Source: Plasmopara viticola (taxonomy: Eukaryota > Oomycota > Peronosporomycetes > Peronosporales > Peronosporaceae). From it: 64,000 nucleotides of DNA. Below are positions 55,458 to 64,000 of the stretch, in pieces. Both the position numbers and the translations under genes were made by a program. The stretch covers positions 42,749 to 106,748 of the forward strand of contig MBPM02000144.1 in NCBI GenBank assembly GCA_001695595.3, written 5' to 3'. Positions within the stretch are counted from its first letter, which is position 1. The number at the start of each line of letters is the position of its first letter. The notes under the pieces are model-generated. The model made no database searches. It saw only the letters and a list, made by a program, of their open reading frames with translations, and was not told the origin of the DNA.

Positions 55458-56824
55458 TCAATGCCTGATGACTGGTGGCGAAGTATTCCCTCGCTTCTTT
55501 GCTAGACGAATGAGAGCAGTGCATTTCCCTACTTGTAGCGAAATGTGCTGTCCGATTTCAACCGTCTCCTTTCCACGCTGAGTTATGCTTGCTTTGTACA
55601 TTGAACAATACCACTGCTTCTTTTGATCTGTATTGAATGCCAAGACAAAGATTTCACGCTGCAGAAAGTTGGCTGCCATTGCCAATAGCTCACTGCACTC
55701 CCAATTGTACCTTGGGATAACCGCCTCTCGGTCAGGCGGTGAAGCGGCGTACTCCTTCAAGTACCACTTAAATTGCTTAGTAGATTCCTGTGGCTCCATG
55801 CCTTCCCAGCCACGCTGGACGTTGACAAGCGTTGTTGTGCGCACGTAATGATTAAATTGCTCTTGTAATGCAGTTGGCCAGTCCTACATATTCCTTGCTT
55901 CAAGCTCCGAGTTATTGCTTCCAGACTGTCATTTTGAGATGCCAAGTCGTTGTCCACAAGAGCTTGAGCTAGCGCCATCGCCATACAATTACCTTTGGCT
56001 GGGGTTGTCACCTGACAAAGGGCTAGAGTGGTTTCTATCTCGGAACAAGTTTTTAGCTCTTCCCCAGAGTACCTTTCTGGTTGCTTCGGCTTGCCCAGTG
56101 GCTGCGCGGCCTGCTTAATCGCTGTTCTTAGAGCCCTTCGCTCCCGCACCTTTCGCCTTATCAGTTGAGACACTGTAAGGAGCTTCGGAGGTTTCACCTG
56201 CACGAGATGCAGCTTCGCTTTCTCCGCTGAAGTTATCTGTACTGGTGCTTTTTCCTCCAGGTCGTTATCCGAAGGAATGTCAATGGGCCCAGTACTTCGG
56301 AGTCGGCGGTCATAATGATTCTCAACCACTTCGTCATTGTCGTCGTCATCGCCTGCCAGCACATCGAACCTTGACCGTTCGACTTGCGTCGTTTGCGGAA
56401 GAGCGGCTGCTTGAGCATAAAGCGTCCTGCCCTTCCGCAGTGGAGTCGTTATCCACTTCTTTTTCGGTCTCGGTTGCACTGGCATCTCTTGCGTCGAGTG
56501 ATCCTGGTGTGATACTCCAGGTGGCCCCGGGGCTGCTGTTTCTGGTTGCCGTTCAGAGGGTGAGGGCTTCTGCGCGGGTCGAGCTAGTGACATCGCTGCT
56601 TGGGCCGCTTTCTGCGCGTCCTGTTGCAGCTCTAGCCGTTTCTTCGTTACCTGATTTAGTTCATCTAGACTAGCAAAAGGTTTCATTCTATCTTCCAGCT
56701 CAGCAACTTCTTTGTCGAGGGCCACCCGGCTTCCTGATCCAAGAAGCTGAGTGTCAGTGTAATTGCATCTTACCATGGGATGGCCCAGGTTTCCGCATCT
56801 TAGACATTGCAGTCTTTGTCTCAT
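55458..56824 (-). pseudogene. LINE ORF1 C-terminal part with zinc knuckle and OTU-like domain
   Basis: The frame 55757-56824 (355 codons) begins with the CCHC knuckle CLRCGNLGHPMVRC, then a proline/glutamine-rich linker and the OTU-like start TTPAKGNCMAMALAQALVD, whose Cys fits the catalytic position of OTU cysteine proteases (usual pattern GDGNC). After a frameshift near 55865, a second frame (55458-55844) continues with YNWECSELLAMAANFLQREI, matching the 'W-x-x-x-E-L-x-A-x-A' block of OTU domains, then IFVLAF. A catalytic His is not certain. OTU domains cleave ubiquitin chains. A role in protecting LINE proteins is speculation. Confidence 0.6.
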
Positions 56825-56934
56825 ATGAGGGTGCTGCAGCCAGCGTCCTGCCGTACCACATGATTCTCACTATACCCCGGAGAAAGTCAGGGCATTCGAT
56901 GGAGTGCACTGTAAGCCTCCGCTTCGTCGAAGTT

Positions 56935-57231
56935 CTAGACTCGGACGACATAGATCCATGTCCTCCAAGTCAAACTTGGTTGTACTTTGTCGCTGCAGGT
57001 ACGGCCGACAACAGGCTCAAATCCGTAAAGGCGTAACATAATGTATGTCCACCTCGTATTTTGCTGCTGCGTCAACCTGTTCCAGCTCTTCTGAGCTGAC
57101 GAGCCCACACTGAGCCGGAGTCCGACTGGTGTGGGTTGGCGAGACGGTACCATCCTGTTGAAGAGAACGACATGGCTGGAATTGTTCGCTGTCGCCCGAT
57201 CAAAAAAGAAGTATGCCACTGCGTGTGACAT
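56935..57231 (-). pseudogene. LINE ORF1 middle segment
   Basis: 98 open codons (VAYFFFDRATANNSSHVVLF, TYIMLRLYGFEPVVGR). It lies between the N-terminal segment and the zinc-knuckle frame and is interpreted as ORF1 by position. A further frame, 56754-56951 (RRLTVHSIECPDFLRGI), links it to the zinc knuckle. Confidence 0.4.
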
Positions 57232-58099
57232 GGTTGTAGCTGATCGTTTTTACCAAGGTCAGCATCTTAACGCGCTCCGGCGTGTTAGACGTAACTCTTC
57301 AGCCGACGCGGACATCTTTTTGAATCGTGCGCGTTTGTTGTCGACACGACGGGATCGTTGTCCGTCCACGAAGCTGAAGCTGAATTTCACCTTCAACCTG
57401 ACTTTGGATGGTCGGTGGAGCGCGGCGTTCTTGCGAGTCTACACAGCTCTTGAGAAATGCCGGAGCCCGTCGACAACATAGTTCCTTCCATAGGCTTCAA
57501 TGATTTTCCATTCATCCTTCGTGCAGGTGTAGTCCTATCCCACTGTCGAGCAGCCCAGTGCGTACGATTGGCCCGAAGGCGCTATTTTAGTCTGTGAGAA
57601 GGCTGCCGGGTTGACATGAAGTCTTGATAATACAAGATTGGGCTGGGTTCCGGTTTTGGTTCGTGGCCGATGTCGGTCGCTTTACATCGCTGCCATTGAT
57701 TTAGTGGTTTTGGTCGTCGCAACTTGACTTGCTGATCATCCTATGCATGATCGTTTTGAACGGCCAGGACGTGTTGTAGAGATCCTGCGTTGCTGCTTGA
57801 GCCTGGCGTTCCCACTCTTTGAAAGATCCGCTCCATACACAGAGCTCCTTGAACAGTTGCAAAGAGCAGTTTTTCATCTTTTTTAGCTTTGGTAGCGTAC
57901 TTCACTGGAAATAAGTCTATCTAAGAGATTTTGTCATGCGCATGCGGTACATCTCAGTTATTTTTCAGGACAAGCGCGGTAGCTCTTCCGGAAAGCTTTC
58001 ATCTCGGCACTAACGGTCAAACATTGTCGTGGTGGACTAGGTCGTGTAGCTCAGCATCCGGGAGCCGGCTTGCGCGGCGTCTCTCATCTGTGTCGCGCT

Positions 58100-58402
58100 C
58101 TATGCTGCTTTGTTCCGTTTGAGCGTTTGGTTGATGCACTGACGGCTTAGTCTCAATCTTAACTTTGCATCTGCTGTTGGGCTGTCAACGACTGGAGCTT
58201 TAGATTGTTCGAGCCTGATCCTTCCATATCGTCGTCTAGTCTTCGAATATGTTGGACTCGCAGCGAACGAATCTTGGCTCGGGCCGTCGTCACTATTCCC
58301 ACGCTTTCTGCTTTGTTGTCGGGGCACTCCTGTTCGGTTGCCAGGTCTGGCGGTTGTGGCGCGGGATCCGGTGCTGCACCTTGCCGGGTCTTCGGAGCTC
58401 AT
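58100..58402 (-). pseudogene. LINE ORF1 N-terminal segment
   Basis: About 100 codons from an ATG at 58402 (MSSEDPARCSTGSRATTARP), low complexity and basic (YSKTRRRYGRIR), as in many LINE ORF1 N-termini. The frame then breaks. Confidence 0.45.
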
Positions 58403-58548
58403 AGTGCTCGAAGGTCGGGGGAAGGGGGAAGGACGCTGTAGCAACCAAGTATTCACTGAGTGGAAACTGTGTACTCGAATCTTTCGAACGCGACAGCTGG
58501 TACAGGGCTGCCAGGGTTTGCTCGGTGCGCTGCTAATTCGAAGTGAAG

Positions 58549-58920
58549 ATGCTATTTTTGTCGACGCTGCAAAAAAATGGACGCAGGGGTCTAGCTCTAC
58601 CTTCACACGCGCGCTGGTGTGGCTATAAAGAGTCTTGCCAAGACGCTCACGAGGCTTACCACATTATTTTACCAGCCATGATTGGCTTGTTGATAGACTT
58701 TAACCGAACTTTTATAAGACAGGTTGCTCTAGCGTATTGCAGGGGCGAATCAAAGGTATATACCTTTTTTTTTTATGTGATACCATAGTACTTGGTTAGC
58801 TCAATAGCAACTTCGCAAATTCGGGATTACATCTGATACAAATGATTGTTTACGGCGTCATGTTGAAATGCACACAACAGTCTTTCTAGAATCATGCTAC
58901 TTTGATTTATTTTACAGAAC
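58549..58920. other. Block X, right part (unit 4)
   Basis: Resumes GTCGACGCTGCAAAA after the LINE, homologous to 4413-4791, then jumps at a TTTTACAG to sequence matching about 8515, deleting the X/MULE interval. It shows the one-base losses that characterise the rest of the window. Confidence 0.5.
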
Positions 58921-59160
58921 AAGAACAATTAGACCTAAAATAATCGAAGGCCAACGCCTTGCACCACAACGAAAAGCAAGCGCGATTTATTCGGCTTATC
59001 GATTGCCAAGTTCTAAAAAGATCTGCCAATGCAGACACAACAAGGAGAAGCTATTGGGTAGGAGAGATTGACCAGGTACAACGCAACCGTGAAACTTTTG
59101 CTGACGGCATGGTGATCCCAAGTGCCGGACCCTCAGGCTATCAGAAATAGCACGTCTTGA
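58921..59160 (-). pseudogene. WD40-side fragment (unit 4)
   Basis: Homologous to 8515-8760. The YTGGADKEIKLW blade is absent because of the deletion. Frames are broken by one-base losses. Confidence 0.4.
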
Positions 59161-59479
59161 GCTTCTGTTGCGCACGTCTGGCACCGACACGTATCGTTGT
59201 AACGACCCCGGCGTCACGACATCACCTGCGATGTCACAACTACAACGTTAATCGCAGACGTGTTTTTTGGCAGGTCCGCACCTCTTCGCACTGCTTGACG
59301 GCCCGGAGATTGTTGCTTCCGTTAATCCACCGTACCATCCAATTTGACGAATAGCGGTGGCTACCAACCTCCTCATCGTATCTTTTCTCGGCAAAGGAAT
59401 CTGCAGCTCGTTTTCCATATTGCCACACGAGACGAATCGTTTGGGCTTGCCACTACTGCATGTTGTGGGGTACAGCCAC
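59161..59479. other. Conserved block between WD40 and DNAJC11 remnants (unit 4)
   Basis: A copy of 8761-9129 with small deletions. No gene seen. Confidence 0.35.
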
Positions 59480-60765
59480 GCCATCGCAAACGTTTACAAT
59501 CGCATACTGCTTCATGGTAGCAGAAAAGGAAGAAAAGTATTTCTGGGCAGACCGCTTGTTGGGAAATGAGCACGACGAAGCGGACACTGCCACGGGTAAA
59601 GCCTTATCGTTGCGTGACGCCTGCGTGCGAGCAAGACAGATTGCCACGCGTGTACGATGCGAGTGTTTCGACTCGTGCCGTGACGGTGGAGACGCCGCAT
59701 CATACGCGCAGAGGAAAGTCTAATGGTGGAGGCACTGGTGATTGCGGCGCGCACTTGCAGCGAGAGATTCAGACCCGTGCGTTCACTGCGACGGCTGCCG
59801 TGGCCGTCTGCGTGTCCGTGTCGTGCCAAGGGATCCCAAGAGGCCGTCACGTGTACTCCAACATCATGGAGCCAGGAGTTGTGAAGCCAAGAGATGGTTC
59901 ACCACGGACAGGTCGAGTCCGTGCTCGCGGCTCGGGAATGACTAAGACGTGTACCGACATGGGTTGACTCAGTTGACAGTGCAGCTTGGGCACGAGCGCG
60001 AGTTGACTCGAGAGCGTGACGGATGGGAGACTTGGGTTAAATGACTTGTACGACAGTGCGTGGTGAAGCCACCCATGGTCATGCCGAGTCGGTCGTACAT
60101 AAAGCCCCACTTGACAACTTGGTTGTACGAGACAAGGTAAAGTCCGTCGTTGATGGAGTGTCATTTGCGTCCGAGCCACGTAGTGGACGTGAGTGTCAAG
60201 AGGTGACGGAACGCTTGCATGGGTGCGTGGACCAGTTGGACATATCGACATGCATGGCAGTTTCGCTATGGGACACGAATTGGACGTCGAGAGCCTGTTC
60301 GTGCCGTTGCCGCACGAGCTTTTCATGTATTGTTGCAGCTCGTTGCGTGTTTGCAGTGGAAGCCGACATGTTTTGTGAAGGATGTGATCTTGTTTCGAGG
60401 ACCTGGATGCCTGTCATTCGTTTAAACAGACCATGAACGGCAGGAACTGTTTCGGTATTAATTTGAGAATTCATGAGGAAGCGTAAATAGTACTGTCCTT
60501 ATTTTCGCGTAATGTATGGACGTGCCGTTTGATTAGATCAATTAATACTTTGTACGCACGATCGTTGTGCTTGGCTGCTGCACAATCTCCGGTGGCTTGA
60601 CGTCGTCGATCCGGATGGAAGTCACGCGAGAGCGAGGGAAGCGGTTGCGGATTTCACTACTTGAAGCATCACGTTCCACACCCAGTAGGACATAGTGATC
60701 ACGCTCGATTCGGCGCCACGAAGTCGCGTCTTCTCCGGGCGGTGGAGCTTGCTGTCTGCTGCCAT
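59480..60765 (-). pseudogene. DNAJC11-like J-domain protein (unit 4), many indels
   Basis: Starts at the ATG at 60765. J-domain sequence is recognisable (VLLGVERDAS, FHPDRRRQ in shifted frames). The Lys codon that is TAG in units 1 and 3 appears to be AAG-type here, as in unit 2. At least ten one-base deletions break the frame. Confidence 0.6.
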
Positions 60766-60955
60766 CGAATCTCCTTGTGTTTGTACCACTTCACCCTAAT
60801 TAATATGTATCACGTCTCCAGCTAAATACTATAAGATGATGAGTCACAAGATGATTGGATGGTGAATATTTGGCTCCCGCACAATCCATTCTTGATTTTG
60901 TACGCTGCAAGATCAAACGTTTTTCCTCTCCTTTATATTGCAAGTTCAAGCACAC

Positions 60956-62538
60956 ATGCGCGTACTCATCTTCGTACGTACTGCCATCATTTTCTTTTTT
61001 AATTTAAGCATTTGTTACGGCACTACTCGAATACAAGACGCGATGAAGAGACAAGGCTCGTTATGGCACGAACGAGGAGGCGAGAGGAATGGATTGGTGG
61101 ATTATTTTAGTCAGCGGCTGTGCACATGATTAACCAAAATGTTAAAAAAAAGCCATGCGGATTCAAAAATTATCGCGAAAATTAGAGAAGGCGCTATGCG
61201 TAAGACGAGTGAAGTTAAGCACGATAAAGCATCATGCGCATTGGCTTGATATGAAGACAGCGTACGAATGGTTAAAAAAAATTAGTCCACCAAAGGATGT
61301 GTTTTCGTATTTGAGCCTTCAAAGCATCTTTCATCACGCATGGACCCAGTCAAATTGGGTCACGACCCAAGTTCTTATGTGGTTTTTCTATATTGATTCT
61401 TATAGGGCTAGAAGCACCATGAGTTCAAATACCGCACCATTTAACGAAAGGACTTTTATTTTTTTGGCTAACACATTCAGCACGACCGAGTTCCGAATTG
61501 ACGTTTCCGCTTCATGATCCATCCGTGTATGATCGTTTTTACAAGTCGTGACACTATTTAACTATTATCGACGCAAGCAGTTTGACGCAATTTGCTGAGG
61601 GTATGCTGACGTATATGGTCACGGATCGAATAACCAAGGATTTTGTGCTTAAGGAATGGCTTCTACACAAGGAATCACCAAAATAACATGTTCTACTCTT
61701 GAGGCTCGAGAAAGAACATGCTTTGATTGGTATTGACGATGTGACTTTGTTTACTGCGTGGCTAGAATACGTGAAATGTACTTGCAGGTGGACGATCGGA
61801 AGTTTGAACTTGGCAGCTTTATTTTGTCTACTGCCAGATGTCATTGCCACGTGCGAAGGTCATGTTCGATTCAATGCGCTCGAGAATGTGTTGGAGACGT
61901 AAAAACGTCAGTAGAGCTTGCAGCGCATGCCGTAAAATGTGGCACCGATACCTGACCTTGTGTTTAGCGCTTGGGAATTTTTAACAAGAAGATTACGCCG
62001 GATAATTTTCTAGATTTGCCAACGGATTGCGACCGTCGCTTTTTACGCAAAATGGAGGCCATTTGATGGCGATCAGATGTTTGATTTGCTGAGATCAAAG
62101 CATTCGTTTGATGAAGTGGTCGTTCTGTTTCGAGACTTCGAGCTAGCAGCACAGCACATGCAATTCTTTGAATGAAGGGCAGCGCTCCGACGTCCAGAAT
62201 TGCACACTCTATGGTGCAGTACCTGACTGATCCTCACCATGTTAAGATTTCCAGATCGTCAGAGCATCCCAAAGTTATTTTGGATGAGCTTATTTCTCAC
62301 CATGCTGATCTTTCGGTACTCAAGAGCTGTTTTCCAGCTTTTGTCGCGTATTATCGCGTGTGGATAAGAAAGTGTTGACGATGCATTTACACTGCCATAC
62401 AATTATTGCAAGAGAGATTGCCGGAGAATAGAGGATCGAGCATTTCGTGGCTGAATATAGTCGGAGAATTACAGATGGAGACGGCGGTATTAAATCAGCT
62501 TTTGAATTGCTGCAGCACGAGTTGAACGAATCGGTTGA
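60956..62538 (+). pseudogene. WY-type effector E1 (unit 4), many one-base deletions
   Basis: The ATG at 60956 opens the signal peptide (MRVLIFVRTAIIFFFNLSIC). The rest follows unit-2 E1 closely in nucleotide sequence, including STMSSNTAPFN and a shifted AWLEY, but frames change every few dozen codons because single bases are missing. It ends at a TGA at 62536-62538, matching the other copies. Either a decayed gene or an intact gene read through uncorrected sequence. I favour the latter because homology is otherwise very high and non-coding flanks show the same one-base losses. Confidence 0.6.
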
Positions 62539-63606
62539 AGACTAGGATTATCGAGGTGGATTGTCTCGTATGCATGTATCGGCAAAGCTGAGTTAACAAA
62601 TTTGAGGATTTAATCTAGTTAATTAATCACAGTTCCTTGTCAACTCTTGTTTGTGACCTGGAATGCCAGTTTAAAAATTACACTACTTTTGTATTTATAT
62701 TCAAGAATAATATTGAGTTTTGTGCTCAGCTGCTTTGCATTAGCAACCAGGTAAGTAAGGACACATGTAGCGGATTTATACAAACATTAGCTCAGCACCA
62801 AAATCAATGTCTTTTTCCTCGATTCAGTTGAGCGCCGCGTACCTGATTCTTGCGCTGCTGTCGACTGTCTCAACTCAGTGGAAAAAAATTACTTCCAGGC
62901 CGTGAATCAATACTCATTTCTTTTGCTGCAACGCTTATAATTTGACGCAGTCCACGCATTATCAACACGTAAAGAAGTAAGATTCAAACAACCGAGGACT
63001 AAAGAGGCCGTTGAAAATGTCAGAATATAATTGACAGCTATGGCTTAGAGGTCGCAGGTCACTTTATTGCTACTCTTCGCTAATGAGCTCGGCAATGGTG
63101 CTTCATGCCCAATTTGTATATCGGCACTCTAGTGACATATTTTTCTTCGGATCAGAAATAAGAATAAATTTACTCCCTTATATGTCTATGAAACAAATAA
63201 GAGAAAGAAAAGAGTCCGCTTACACAATTATTTAAAAATGTGACGGGTTGACAGAAGATGCCAAATCAATACTGCTGTTATCGCTTAGTACACCACCAGC
63301 TGATAAACATCAGCCAAAACTCGGGGTATTTAAGTTGAATTGATTAACACAGCCAATGCTTTAGGTTCTATTCGCAGTAGTAGTATCCAATATTGCGGTA
63401 CGCTAACACTTTGTAGCCAACCACAATTGTCGAGCAGACACAGGGTTGCTGAACGGCCAACAGAGCAAATCAGCCTTTGCAGCGTTTCTTCGACCTTTAA
63501 AATGGCTCCTGAACTAACCCTTCTTTGTCGATGATGCGCAAAGCGAGACTAGGAATGCGATCCACGAGCTCTACCTTCTATTATCCATTCGGCTAGCAAT
63601 TATCAA
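62539..63606 (+). other. E1-to-effector-3 intergenic region (unit 4)
   Basis: Homologous to 27531-28642 with small deletions, and again lacking SINE-A at TAAGGACACAT. No gene seen. Confidence 0.45.
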
Positions 63607-64000
63607 ATGCGTCTTAGCCGTGTTGCTCTTGCACTCCTGGTAAATCTTCCGATATTGCACAAGACGACGCTTCTGCGAATGCGACTGCGTCTCACACTCC
63701 AAGGACCTTTTTATCTACTGGAGCTCATTTAATACCTCCTTTTGGACTGCCGTCTCCAGGAGACGAAGAAAGGATTGATAGTATGAAACTTTGGGCTGGA
63801 AAGATGAACTTGCCGTTTACTGGCCAAGTTCTATCATTGGTTCGAAAGCAAGATGCGGAGTCTTCGAATGAGCTTAAAGTAACTTTGTGGTCGATGGAAA
63901 ATGGGAATATACAGAATATTAACACATGCTGGAGCTCGATAAGGTCAACAGGACATTTGTCGACTTCCAAGTTTCATCTTTGGCTCGCGTACGCGAAAAT
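63607..64000 (+). pseudogene. Third effector-like gene, 5' part (unit 4), cut by window edge
   Basis: A copy of 28643-29040. The ATG at 63607 begins MRLSRVALALL. The DEER region is present but out of frame owing to one-base losses. The rest lies beyond the window. Confidence 0.5.

Larger units (their letters stand above)
49503..58548 (-). mobile_element. APE-type LINE (non-LTR retrotransposon), about 9 kb
   Basis: Inserted in block X between CTTCTTG and GTCGACGCTGC, minus orientation (5' end at the right). ORF1 carries a zinc knuckle and an OTU-like domain. ORF2 carries an apurinic endonuclease, a reverse transcriptase and a zf-RVT-like C-terminus. No poly(A) tail and no target duplication are obvious. 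Multiple stops and frameshifts make it inactive. It is present only in unit 4. Confidence 0.8.

Noticed and set aside
49503..58548. Target-site duplication or sequence-specific insertion for the LINE
   Set aside because: The flanks share only TTG-type ends. No duplication longer than a few bases could be shown.
1..64000. CRISPR arrays, bacterial operons, riboswitches, rRNA genes
   Set aside because: None seen. The content is eukaryotic, with an intron and eukaryotic transposons, and there are no regularly spaced short repeats.

Overview
The window looks like a repeat-rich, gene-sparse, fast-evolving locus of an oomycete, most likely in the Peronosporales (downy mildew or Phytophthora relative). 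The reasons are secreted WY-type effector genes, one with a degenerate RXLR plus a DEER motif, CTCACTCT-like initiator sequences just upstream of the effector starts, and a mobile-element mix (MULE, hAT, Copia, an APE-type LINE, short SINE-like families) known from such genomes. I cannot name the species from sequence alone.

The dominant structure is a segmental duplication present in four copies (units 1-4). The ideal unit order is: effector E2 (minus strand), ATP-dependent PEP carboxykinase (PEPCK) fragment (plus), FAR1/MULE-type DNA-binding fragment (minus), an unrecognised block X, a 2.7 kb MULE, a WD40 fragment resembling CAF-1 p60 (minus), a DNAJC11-like pseudogene (minus), then effector E1 (plus) sharing a ~250 bp divergent intergenic region with DNAJC11. 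Unit 1 spans about 526-13270, unit 2 about 13280-32030, unit 3 about 32040-45675 and unit 4 about 45676-64000. E1 of one unit and E2 of the next are convergent paralogues, so each boundary is a large imperfect inverted repeat.

Only two genes look fully intact: E1 in unit 1 (10664-12298) and unit 2 (25896-27530), each encoding 544 residues with a signal peptide and several W/Y-type helical modules. Both E2 copies carry frameshifts. E1 of unit 3 is a broken mosaic whose 3' end is fused to the antisense 5' end of an E2, which makes a natural hairpin. E1 of unit 4 is riddled with small deletions. A third effector-like gene (28643-29749) is a pseudogene and recurs at the right edge (from 63607). 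PEPCK, DNAJC11 and the WD40 gene are pseudogene passengers in every unit.

Mobile elements date the events: seven copies of a ~325 bp GC-rich retroposon (SINE-A) with pentanucleotide tails, six of them with clear target duplications; three copies of a tRNA-derived SINE (SINE-B); two MULE copies with ~114 bp terminal inverted repeats; one hAT (39259-42010) with 15 bp TIRs; one ~9 kb LINE (about 49503-58548) whose ORF1 carries a zinc knuckle and an OTU-like domain; and a Copia gag fragment at the left edge. From about 58.55 kb to the end, sequence homologous to unit 2 shows dozens of one-base losses, suggesting unpolished assembly rather than real decay.
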